A stretch of DNA of 21,007 bases from a virus. Location: positions 1 through 21,007 of IMG/VR virus record IMGVR_UViG_3300035698_001150. The stretch is one strand, 5' to 3'. Positions within the stretch are counted from its first letter, which is position 1. Each line of letters begins with the position of its first letter. The notes under the pieces are model-generated. The model made no database searches and was not told the origin of the DNA. It saw only the letters and a list, made by a program, of their open reading frames with translations. Below, piece after piece: positions 1-6,162 of the stretch. The position numbers and the translations under genes were made by a program.

Positions 1-1062
1 ATGATTAGATTAAAAGAACTTATTACTGAAATAGAATTTACTGATCAGGCTGATTTTGAGAAGTATGCATCTGATCACAAGATGAGGGATACGACTACAG
101 TAACAATTAGTGGTAAAGAGACGACAGCTGGTGAGGCTAATCCAACTGGAATAACGCCTAAGAAGAAAAAGAAGAAGAAAAAGAAGCCGAAGAAAGTAAT
201 AACGAATCCATTTATCAAAAAGTATGGAAAATTAAAATTGAATGCATTTCCTCCTGAGGGAGTTGACGAAAAAAGTGTTAAAGTAAATGTAGAAGGCAAC
301 ATACATACTCATGCTGTATTACAATGGAAAGATCCGAAATCAGGTAGAACAGTATCATCATATACTCAAAAATTTATGGCAAAGAATGCTAAGATTAAAT
401 GGAAACGAATTCAAAAGATTAAATCAGGTGATATTGAAAAGGTTAATGAAAAGGCGACGAAGTTATTAAAAAATAGAGACCCAAAAGTAAGAGATGCTGG
501 AGCGATTTTATCAATAATATCTCAGACAGGATTGAGACCTGGAAGTGCTTTAGGTTTTGACGACACTGGTAATAGAGGAGTTTCAACTCTTAGTGCTGAA
601 AATATAAAAATTAAAGGTGACAAGATTATACTTAATTTTGTTGGGAAATCATATAAACCAAATAATGCAGAAATAAAAGATAAGGTATTAGCCGAATATT
701 TAACGAAACGAATGAATGAAAGAAAATCTGAAAACTTTTTATTTGATTCTACAGTAGGACAATTAAGTTCTGTATTTGGAAAAATCAGTAAAAAGGGAAT
801 GAAAATAAAAGATATGAGAACATTTGCTGCTACGAAGATGGCGAAAAAAATATTAGAAACTGATAAAACTCCTCCTCCTCCATTACCTGAATCACCAACA
901 GCAATTAAAAAGGCTGTACAAGCTAAATTAAAAATAGTATATGAACAAGTATCACAACGGTTAAATAATACTCCTGCTATGGCTAAATCAAGCTACATTC
1001 ATCCAAAAGTGATTGAACAGTGGTTAGAAAGTATAGGAGTTGAACCCGTTTTAATAAAATAA
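1..1062 (+). CDS. Type IB DNA topoisomerase (poxvirus/bacterial type)
   Basis: This 353-residue protein would relax supercoiled DNA by transient single-strand cleavage through a 3'-phosphotyrosine. Residues 95-140 resemble the N-terminal DNA-binding part of bacterial TopIB (QW.DP.GR). Residues 165-345 carry the catalytic core: GLRPGS with R179, VGKSYK with K216, DMRTFAATK with R273, and NTPAMAKSSYIHP with N323 and the nucleophile Y332. The Asn nine residues before Tyr is as in bacterial enzymes; vaccinia has His there. Ahead of the core lie a block at residues 10-44 (EIEF, HKMRDTT, GKETTAG) that recurs in the 715-residue protein at 14925, and a lysine-rich linker at about residues 53-65. The window begins exactly at this ATG, so an upstream extension cannot be excluded, but MIRLKELITE looks like a natural N-terminus. 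T4 itself uses a type II enzyme. Family call is firm; role in this phage is inferred. Confidence 0.85.
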   Translation: MIRLKELITEIEFTDQADFEKYASDHKMRDTTTVTISGKETTAGEANPTGITPKKKKKKKKKPKKVITNPFIKKYGKLKLNAFPPEGVDEKSVKVNVEGNIHTHAVLQWKDPKSGRTVSSYTQKFMAKNAKIKWKRIQKIKSGDIEKVNEKATKLLKNRDPKVRDAGAILSIISQTGLRPGSALGFDDTGNRGVSTLSAENIKIKGDKIILNFVGKSYKPNNAEIKDKVLAEYLTKRMNERKSENFLFDSTVGQLSSVFGKISKKGMKIKDMRTFAATKMAKKILETDKTPPPPLPESPTAIKKAVQAKLKIVYEQVSQRLNNTPAMAKSSYIHPKVIEQWLESIGVEPVLIK

Positions 1063-1072
1063 GGAAAATATA

Positions 1073-1243
1073 ATGGAAGATACAGAACAAATGAATGATA
1101 AAATGAATCCCAAAGATTTAGAGGAATGTGATGAATATCCGTTACCTGAATGGTGGGACAATGATAAATTTGAATTACGACCAATAAAGAAATCACCAAA
1201 AATTAAAGAAACAATTAAATTGAAAGATATTTATAAAAAATAA
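1073..1243 (+). CDS. Small acidic/lysine-rich hypothetical protein, 56 aa
   Basis: This short ORF starts 10 bases after the topoisomerase stop, with AAGGAAA as a plausible ribosome-binding site just upstream of the ATG. The 56-residue product has an acidic N-terminal half (MEDTEQ, DLEECDEY), a PEWWDND segment and a lysine-rich C-terminus ending DIYKK. No family is recognised. The spacing and Shine-Dalgarno sequence suggest co-translation with the topoisomerase gene. It ends shortly before the AT-rich promoter-like box at 1253. Confidence 0.55.
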   Translation: MEDTEQMNDKMNPKDLEECDEYPLPEWWDNDKFELRPIKKSPKIKETIKLKDIYKK

Positions 1244-1252
1244 AATTTTTTT

Positions 1253-1260
1253 ATATTTAT
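1253..1260 (+). promoter_or_regulatory. TATTTATA box, putative promoter element
   Basis: An intergenic TATATTTATATATG stretch lies about 37 bases upstream of the 84-residue SAP-like gene. The same core TATTTATA occurs at five other gene boundaries in this window. Activity and orientation are inferred. TATTTATA is the reverse complement of the T4 late -10 box TATAAATA. Confidence 0.45.
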
Positions 1261-1296
1261 ATATGATTAGATAAAACTAACTTTAGGAGAATAGTA

Positions 1297-1551
1297 ATGG
1301 CAAATGCTGCTAAATTAATGAAAGAAAAGAAACAACGACAACTTGAAGCTCGAAAGGCTGCTAAACTTGGATTAATCGTTGAAGCACCAATTAAAATAAT
1401 TGACTCTGGTACAGTTACTGAAGTTAATGTTGTTAATATGGAAGCTGATTTAAAAAATACATCAAAAGCAAAATTAATTGAATTAGCTGAAGAACTCGAA
1501 CTTGATACATCAGGAACTAAAGCTGATTTAATAGAGAAGATTCTGGAATAA
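1297..1551 (+). CDS. Small SAP-like domain protein
   Basis: An 84-residue protein with a strongly basic, probably helical N-terminus (residues 5-25, rich in K, R, A and Q). Its C-terminal segment at about residues 50-84 reads as a SAP/HeH-like helix-extended-helix motif (LKNTSKAKLIELAEELELD, then SGTKADLIEKI). Such motifs usually bind nucleic acid or act as small docking domains. The start is supported by TTTAGGAGAA 6-8 bases upstream of the ATG. It sits just before a homing-endonuclease gene and the tail tube gene. Its phage role is unknown; I infer only nucleic-acid or protein binding. Confidence 0.6.
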   Translation: MANAAKLMKEKKQRQLEARKAAKLGLIVEAPIKIIDSGTVTEVNVVNMEADLKNTSKAKLIELAEELELDTSGTKADLIEKILE

Positions 1552-1566
1552 TCGAGAGGATGATGA

Positions 1567-2400
1567 ATGTATAAACGAAAATGTTCAGAATGTGGTAGAG
1601 AAATACCTTATACAAATGAAGAATCATATAATAGAGCAACAAAACATAAAACTAAATGTATGAGTTGTTGTAAATCTGGAATAAGTAATCATATGTTTGG
1701 AAAACAGCGAACTGATAAAGAAAAACAAAATATAAGTGAATCACTTAAAGGAGAAAAACATCCAATGTACGGGAGAAAACGCCCGAAACATTCGGAAAAA
1801 ATGATAGGTGAAAATAATCCTATGTTTGGACGACATCATACTAAAAAAACTAAAAAAATATTAAGTGAACAAAAACAAGGAAAGAAAAATCCTGAACAAT
1901 CTAAAAGAATGTTAGGTGAAAATAATCCATCAAAAAGAGTAGATGTTAGAAGAAAATTAAGTGAAAATACTACTGGTAAAAATAATCCAATGTACGGTAA
2001 AAAACGAACATATGAAGAAAAACGAAAACTTAGTGAAGCAAATAAAGGAGTAAAACGTTCTGAAGAAACTCGTAAAAATATGAGATTATCTGCTATTAAA
2101 AGAATTGAAAAAGCTAAATTTAATGGTGGACAGTTAATACCTGGATATAATCCTGAAGCTTGTAAAATTATAGATGAATATGGTGAAAAACATGGATATA
2201 ATTTTCAACATGCTGAAAATGGTGGAGAGGTCTGTATAGGTGGATATTTTCCTGATGGGTTGGATGCGGAACGGGAAACGATAATAGAAATAGATGAAAA
2301 ACAACATTTTAATGTAGACGGAACATATATAAAAAAAGATATAAAACGACAAAAATATCTTGAAAATTTGGGATATAAAATGATAAGATTAACAATATAA
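1567..2400 (+). CDS. Homing endonuclease 1: zinc finger, NUMOD3-type repeats, Vsr-like nuclease
   Basis: A 277-residue free-standing homing endonuclease candidate. The N-terminus has a four-cysteine finger (C6, C9, C31, C34). Residues 41-175 consist of repeated NUMOD3-like DNA-binding units built on GENNPMFG/GKNNPMYG followed by basic K.SE segments. The C-terminal 60 residues carry a Vsr/PD-(D/E)XK-like core: a strand ending in PDGLDAE, then IIEIDEKQHF (E241, D243, H247), then KKDIKRQKYLENLGYKMIRL. The lysine-rich composition is typical of these selfish genes. It is placed between the SAP-like gene and the tail tube gene, with GAGAGGATG as ribosome-binding site; two earlier ATGs at 1560 and 1563 hit stops at once. 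No intron boundary was seen, so it is called free-standing. The nuclease family assignment is by motif reading only. Confidence 0.8.
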   Translation: MYKRKCSECGREIPYTNEESYNRATKHKTKCMSCCKSGISNHMFGKQRTDKEKQNISESLKGEKHPMYGRKRPKHSEKMIGENNPMFGRHHTKKTKKILSEQKQGKKNPEQSKRMLGENNPSKRVDVRRKLSENTTGKNNPMYGKKRTYEEKRKLSEANKGVKRSEETRKNMRLSAIKRIEKAKFNGGQLIPGYNPEACKIIDEYGEKHGYNFQHAENGGEVCIGGYFPDGLDAERETIIEIDEKQHFNVDGTYIKKDIKRQKYLENLGYKMIRLTI

Positions 2401-2413
2401 ATGGAGAAATAAT

Positions 2414-2908
2414 ATGGCAACAGAACGGCTATTAGAATCCAACGAATTAATGGTAGAACGGTTTCAACCAAAACAAGCACATAGATTTATTATGTATATT
2501 GATGGCGTTCCTGCCTGGGTAATTAAAACAGCTGCTAAACCGTCATATACTATTAATGGACTTGTGATAGATTATATGAATATTAAAAGAAAATATGCGG
2601 GAAAATTAGACTGGCAACCAATCTCAATTACTCTTTATGATCCTGTTGTTCCAAGTGCTGCACAGGCTGTAATGGAATGGACAAGATTACATCATGAATC
2701 ATTAACTGGTCGGGCTGGATATGTTGATTTTTATAAAAAAGATATTGATCTTTATGGAATTGGTCCTGTAGGTGATTTAATTGAGAAATGGAGACTTTAT
2801 GGAGCTTTCATTACCAGTGCTAATTTTGGTGCTTATGATTGGGCAAGTGATGAAGCAATTAGTATTGATATGGAGATCTCATATGATTGGGCAGTCCTCG
2901 AATTTTAA
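2414..2908 (+). CDS. 19: Tail tube protein (T4 gp19-like)
   Basis: This 164-residue protein matches the size of T4 gp19 (163 aa), whose stacked hexamers form the tail tube inside the contractile sheath. Recognisable features are an early F.MYIDGVPAWVIKTAAKPSY segment, a central INGLVIDYMNIKRKYAGKLD.WQPISITLYDP stretch corresponding to gp19 'N.K..VAGD..W....V...', and a C-terminal DEAISIDMEISYDWAVLEF beta segment. The start at 2414 follows GGAGAAATAAT. It is followed by a strong terminator at 2951, fitting a highly expressed structural gene. Homing-endonuclease genes flank it on both sides. Confidence 0.88.
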   Translation: MATERLLESNELMVERFQPKQAHRFIMYIDGVPAWVIKTAAKPSYTINGLVIDYMNIKRKYAGKLDWQPISITLYDPVVPSAAQAVMEWTRLHHESLTGRAGYVDFYKKDIDLYGIGPVGDLIEKWRLYGAFITSANFGAYDWASDEAISIDMEISYDWAVLEF

Positions 2909-2950
2909 TCTAAGACAGCCGAATCAAACATTGTTTTTGTTTACATTTAT

Positions 2951-2983
2951 AAACGGGAGAAATGAACTTTTCTCTCGTTTTTT
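2951..2983 (+). terminator. Rho-independent terminator after the tail tube gene
   Basis: The left arm AAACGGGAGAAA (2951-2962) pairs with TTCTCTCGTTT (2969-2980) through 12 base pairs including one G-U, with a six-base loop and a run of six T at 2978-2983. It lies 43 bases after the tube-gene stop and separates that gene from the homing-endonuclease gene at 3027. Confidence 0.85.
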
Positions 2984-3026
2984 AGTTTAAGAGTATGAAT
3001 GTTATAAATCATTTTAGGATTAAAAT

Positions 3027-4760
3027 ATGAATAATTTTTGTAAAATATGTAAAAAATCATTTAAGAGTTCTCTCTCATTATCTAAACATATTAATAATTA
3101 TCATAAATTGTCAAAAAAACAATATATAATTCAGTATGAATTAAATGGTAAATATCCTAAATGTAAATGTGGTTGTGGTCAATATACTAATTTTACTCGC
3201 GGTAAATTCTCTGATTATATAAATGGTCATTGTCCTATGACGAGTGAATCATTAAAAAAACGATTTGAGACAAATTTAAAAAAGTATGGTTATATAACTC
3301 CATCTAAAAATAAAAAAGTAATAGAAAAAAGTAAAAAAACTTCAATTAAACGGTATGGAGTAAATAATCCTTCAAAATCAGAAGAAGTAAAAAATAAAAT
3401 TAAACAAACAAATTTAGAACGATATAACGTTGAATATACATGGCAATCAGAAGAAGTAAAAAATAAAATTAAGCAAACAAATTTAAAACGATATAATGTT
3501 GAAAATCCATTACAATCAGAAGAAGTAAAAAATAAAATTAAACAAACTAATATTAAAAAATATGGCGTAGAAAATTCATTTCAATCAGAAGAAGTAAAAA
3601 ATAAAATTAAACAAACTAATATTAAAAAATATGGTGTTGAATATCCATCACAATCTATTGTTATTAAAGAAAAAATAAAATTAAATTTATTAAAAACATT
3701 TTATGATAGATTGAAATGCTCAATTATATTAAATGAAAAAATTATACCATTATTTACAGTAGATGAATATACTGGGGTTAAATTAAATCAACGATATAAA
3801 TTTCAATGTAAAGAATGTAATAATGTTTTTTACGACAGATTAGATGATGGACATATACCTATATGTCGTTCTTGTAATCCTGTAAATTATCAAAAAACTC
3901 AAAATAAAATTTTAGAATATATTAAATCTATGTATCATGAAGAAATATTAGTAAATGTTAGAACAATAATTTCACCATTAGAACTTGATATTTATATACC
4001 TGAAAAGAAATTGGCTATAGAGTTTAATGGATTATATTGGCATTCTGAACTCAATGGTAAAGATAAAAAATATCATTTAAACAAAACAATTCAGTGTGAA
4101 AATAAAAATATTCATTTAATTCATATATTTGAAGACGAGTGGTTAAATAAGCAGGATATAGTAAAGAGAAGATTAAAACATATATTGGGTAAATCTGATA
4201 AAGTAATATATGCACGAAAATGTAAAATTAAAGAATTATTTTCAGAAGAAAAAAGAATATTTTTAGAACAATATCATATACAAGGAAATGATAAATCAGC
4301 TATAAAACTGGGATTATTTACTGGTGGAGAACTGGTGAGTGTAATGACTTTTGGAAAACGAAGAATATCTTTAGGTAAAAAATTAACTGAAGAAGGTGAA
4401 TATGAATTAATGAGATATGCCACTTCTGTTTCTGTTATTGGTGGTGCTGGAAAACTTTTAAGTTATTTCATTAAAAATTATAATCCTGTAAAAATAATAA
4501 GTTATGCTGATAGAAGATGGAGTCGAGGAAATTTATATGAAAAACTTGGTTTTAATAAAACAGGAGAAACTCCTGTAAATTATTGGTATTTTAAAAATGG
4601 ATATTTTATAAGAAATCACAGATTTAATTTTAGAAAAAATGTACTAAATGAAAAATTAGAAACATTTAATTCCAGTCTCACAGAATGGGAAAATATGCAA
4701 TTAGCTGGTTATAATAGAATCTGGGATTGTGGTAGCGTGAAATTTGTATTAAAAATTTAA
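3027..4760 (+). CDS. Homing endonuclease 2: zinc finger, six 23-residue repeats, Vsr/EDxHD-like nuclease, GNAT-like C-terminus
   Basis: A 577-residue modular endonuclease. Domains in order: a C2H2 finger (C5, C8, H21, H26); a CKCGCG motif at about 46-51; six head-to-tail 23-residue repeats at 72-209, the last four nearly identical (SEEVKNKIKQTN, then RY/KYG.VE.P.Q); a zinc ribbon (C261, C264, C280, C283); a Vsr/EDxHD-like nuclease core at 318-375 (ELDIYIPEKKLAIEFNGLYW, with D321, E332, H339 and the later FEDEW); and a C-terminal region, about 395-570, with a GNAT/Mom-like pattern (GLFTGGELVSVMTFG, ELMRYAT, GGAGKLLSYFIK, SYADRRWSRGNLYEKLGF) ending WDCGSVKF. From memory this architecture recurs in phage endonucleases often called Hef-like. 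TTTTAGGAT precedes the ATG. The gene lies between the tube terminator and the gp26-like gene. Function is inferred from domains. Confidence 0.82.
   Translation: MNNFCKICKKSFKSSLSLSKHINNYHKLSKKQYIIQYELNGKYPKCKCGCGQYTNFTRGKFSDYINGHCPMTSESLKKRFETNLKKYGYITPSKNKKVIEKSKKTSIKRYGVNNPSKSEEVKNKIKQTNLERYNVEYTWQSEEVKNKIKQTNLKRYNVENPLQSEEVKNKIKQTNIKKYGVENSFQSEEVKNKIKQTNIKKYGVEYPSQSIVIKEKIKLNLLKTFYDRLKCSIILNEKIIPLFTVDEYTGVKLNQRYKFQCKECNNVFYDRLDDGHIPICRSCNPVNYQKTQNKILEYIKSMYHEEILVNVRTIISPLELDIYIPEKKLAIEFNGLYWHSELNGKDKKYHLNKTIQCENKNIHLIHIFEDEWLNKQDIVKRRLKHILGKSDKVIYARKCKIKELFSEEKRIFLEQYHIQGNDKSAIKLGLFTGGELVSVMTFGKRRISLGKKLTEEGEYELMRYATSVSVIGGAGKLLSYFIKNYNPVKIISYADRRWSRGNLYEKLGFNKTGETPVNYWYFKNGYFIRNHRFNFRKNVLNEKLETFNSSLTEWENMQLAGYNRIWDCGSVKFVLKI
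3240..3653 (+). repeat. Six in-frame 69-bp tandem repeats inside homing endonuclease 2
   Basis: The stretch encodes six consecutive 23-residue units (residues 72-209). The last four copies, from 3378, are nearly identical at DNA level over their first part (tcagaagaagtaaaaaataa then aattaa.caaac). The reading frame is kept throughout, so this is a protein repeat, probably a DNA-reading array, rather than a regulatory repeat. Confidence 0.9.
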
Positions 4761-4768
4761 TTTATATA

Positions 4769-4776
4769 TATTTATA
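4769..4776 (+). promoter_or_regulatory. TATTTATA box upstream of the gp26-like gene
   Basis: The 64-base gap between homing endonuclease 2 and the gp26-like gene contains ATATATTTATATATAAG, about 49 bases upstream of the ATG. It shares the core and the downstream ATAAG with the copy before gp32. A promoter role is inferred. Confidence 0.5.
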
Positions 4777-4824
4777 TATAAGAAGATTATTAATTTAGAA
4801 AACAAATAAAAGGAGAATAATGTT

Positions 4825-5646
4825 ATGGGCAAAGAAACAAGCGACAAAGATATTGCTGCTCAGGCAAGGGAAGAATTTGGTGATAAAAGTGATAAAAATT
4901 TCCCTACTGAGGTTTTTACATTACCGTCAAAGGGATATTTTTATTCCAGCGACAATTCATTATCAAAAGGTTCTGTTGAATTAAAATATCCAACAGCAAG
5001 AGAAGAAGATATTCTTACATCTAAGAATTTAATAAACAAAGGGATTGTAATAGATAAGTTTTTACAAACTATTATTAAAGATAATGTTGAGTATAATACT
5101 TTATTACTTGGAGATAAGAATGGTATTATGTTTGCTGCTCGAATATTAGCATATGGTTCTGAGTATGAAACTGAAGTAAAATGTCCTTCATGTGGAGAAA
5201 TACATAAAAATTATTCAATTAGTTTAGATGGATTATTAGCAAAGGAAATTCCGTTTGATGAATTTACAGAGGGTCAAAATGAATTTGATTTTACTTTACC
5301 TGATTCAATCGTTGATATAAAATTCAAGCTTTTAACTCATGCTGACGAAAAGAAAATTGAAGTAGAATTAAAAGCTTTAAAGAAAAAGATGCATGTTGAA
5401 TCAGAGATGAGTACTCGATTAAAACATTCAATTATTTCAATTAATGGAGATGATACACGAGTTGTTATTAATAATTTTGTTGGAACCATGCGGTCAATTG
5501 ATTCATTAGCATTACGAAAAGAAATACAAAGAATTGCTCCAGATGTAGAATCAACATTTTTCTTTACATGTGAAGAGTGTGGATTCGAGGATATGGTGGA
5601 CATCCCATTAGGGATTGGGTTTCTTTGGCCTTCCGGAAGGGTATAA
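4825..5646 (+). CDS. 26: Baseplate hub protein, T4 gp26-like
   Basis: This 273-residue protein resembles the T4 gp26 baseplate hub family. It has an N-terminal LPSKGYFY motif, then VELKYPTAREEDILTSKNLI and KGIVIDKFLQTII. Two Cys pairs, CPSCG (C120, C123) and CEECG (C249, C252), form a likely zinc ribbon joining distant parts of the chain. The C-terminus DMVDIPLGIGFLWP is typical of the family. AAAGGAGAATAATGTT provides the ribosome-binding site. It opens the baseplate block, and its 3' end overlaps the next small gene in another frame by about 32 bases. In T4, gp26 helps assemble the central hub that nucleates the baseplate. Confidence 0.75.
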   Translation: MGKETSDKDIAAQAREEFGDKSDKNFPTEVFTLPSKGYFYSSDNSLSKGSVELKYPTAREEDILTSKNLINKGIVIDKFLQTIIKDNVEYNTLLLGDKNGIMFAARILAYGSEYETEVKCPSCGEIHKNYSISLDGLLAKEIPFDEFTEGQNEFDFTLPDSIVDIKFKLLTHADEKKIEVELKALKKKMHVESEMSTRLKHSIISINGDDTRVVINNFVGTMRSIDSLALRKEIQRIAPDVESTFFFTCEECGFEDMVDIPLGIGFLWPSGRV

Positions 5647-5884
5647 TCGCGTATTTCACGAAGAAATTTTTAATCTTTGTTATTTTAGCAACGGAGGTTT
5701 CACATTTAGAGATGTATATGATCTTCCAGTAATTAAACGAAAATTTTTCTTACAATTATTAAAACGAACAAAGGATGATGAAAGAGAAGCTATAAATTCA
5801 AAACAAGGTACGAGTACTTCTCAAACTCCTCCACCAACTCCCACTCGTTATTCTGATATTAATAAGACTCAAAAGAAGTCCTGA
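5615..5884 (+). CDS. Small baseplate-assembly-type protein overlapping the gp26-like gene (TTG start)
   Basis: An 89-residue ORF whose frame is open only after a stop at 5609. The first usable start is TTG at 5615, inside the end of the gp26-like gene, so translation is probably coupled to that gene. The segment LPEGYNRVFHEEIFNLCYFS, then NGGFTFRDVYDLPVIKRKFF, resembles small proteins encoded right after gp26 in T4-like phages and annotated as hub assembly proteins (gp51-like). That link is from memory and is tentative. The last 30 residues are a low-complexity tail (TSTSQTPPPTPTRY). Its stop lies inside the left arm of the terminator at 5876. Confidence 0.65.
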   Translation: MGFFGLPEGYNRVFHEEIFNLCYFSNGGFTFRDVYDLPVIKRKFFLQLLKRTKDDEREAINSKQGTSTSQTPPPTPTRYSDINKTQKKS

Positions 5885-5908
5885 AGATAAAATCTTTAGG
5901 ACTTTTTT
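5876..5908 (+). terminator. Rho-independent terminator overlapping the end of the 89-aa gene
   Basis: AAGTCCTGAAGAT (5876-5888) pairs with ATCTTTAGGACTT (5892-5904) through 13 base pairs with one G-U and a three-base AAA loop, followed by a six-T run to 5908. The stop codon of the upstream gene is inside the left arm. Confidence 0.88.
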
Positions 5909-5917
5909 GTTTTGATA

Positions 5918-5925
5918 TATTTATA
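5918..5925 (+). promoter_or_regulatory. TATTTATA box between the terminator and the tape-measure operon
   Basis: GATATATTTATAGATAG lies directly after a terminator and 34 bases before the 67-residue gene. The terminator-then-box arrangement is good positional support for a new transcription start on the plus strand. Confidence 0.55.
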
Positions 5926-5958
5926 GATAGTAATAAACATCTAATTTGGAGAATAATA

Positions 5959-6162
5959 ATGGCGAAAAAATTAGTAAATGAAAGTGTGATAGATAAATTT
6001 GTGGATAAAATATTTGATGCTTTAAAAAAGAAAAAAATAACTCAAATAACTAAAAAGATGAAAGATCCTGAATTGGAAAAACAAATTATAGAGTTTAATA
6101 AAGATTATGAGGATCTTAGACAACGTTTAATTAATAAATATAGTGAATATGGATTAAAATAA
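5959..6162 (+). CDS. Small helical protein upstream of the tape measure
   Basis: A 67-residue, lysine-rich protein predicted to be mostly helical (VIDKFVDKIFDALKKKKITQ, then KKMKDPELEKQIIEFNKDYE). TTGGAGAATAATA precedes its ATG, and the stop TAA overlaps the ATG of the tape-measure gene (TAATG), implying coupled translation. Its position directly before the tape measure suggests a tail-assembly chaperone or minor virion protein. That is inference from context; no family is assigned. Confidence 0.65.
   Translation: MAKKLVNESVIDKFVDKIFDALKKKKITQITKKMKDPELEKQIIEFNKDYEDLRQRLINKYSEYGLK

Noticed and set aside
75-302. Minus-strand reading frame with a poly-Phe run opposite the topoisomerase
   Set aside because: The poly-Phe is only the complement of the lysine-rich linker; no start signal or recognisable protein.
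1567-2400. Group I intron carrying homing endonuclease 1
   Set aside because: Flanking genes are complete with their own starts and stops, and no split gene or intron core was seen.
2990-3026. TATAAATC at 3003 and a short GAATG/CATTT stem before homing endonuclease 2, hinting at the same hairpin switch
   Set aside because: The stem has only 4-5 base pairs and the box differs from the recurrent TATTTATA; the resemblance may be chance.
3240-3653. Regular repeats that might suggest a CRISPR array
   Set aside because: The 69-bp units are contiguous, have no spacers, and stay in frame as protein repeats of an endonuclease.
3989-3996. TATTTATA inside homing endonuclease 2 (another at 14446 in the polymerase-like gene)
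   Set aside because: Within coding sequence with no nearby gene start; expected occasionally by chance in AT-rich DNA, and a reminder that the box alone is weak evidence.
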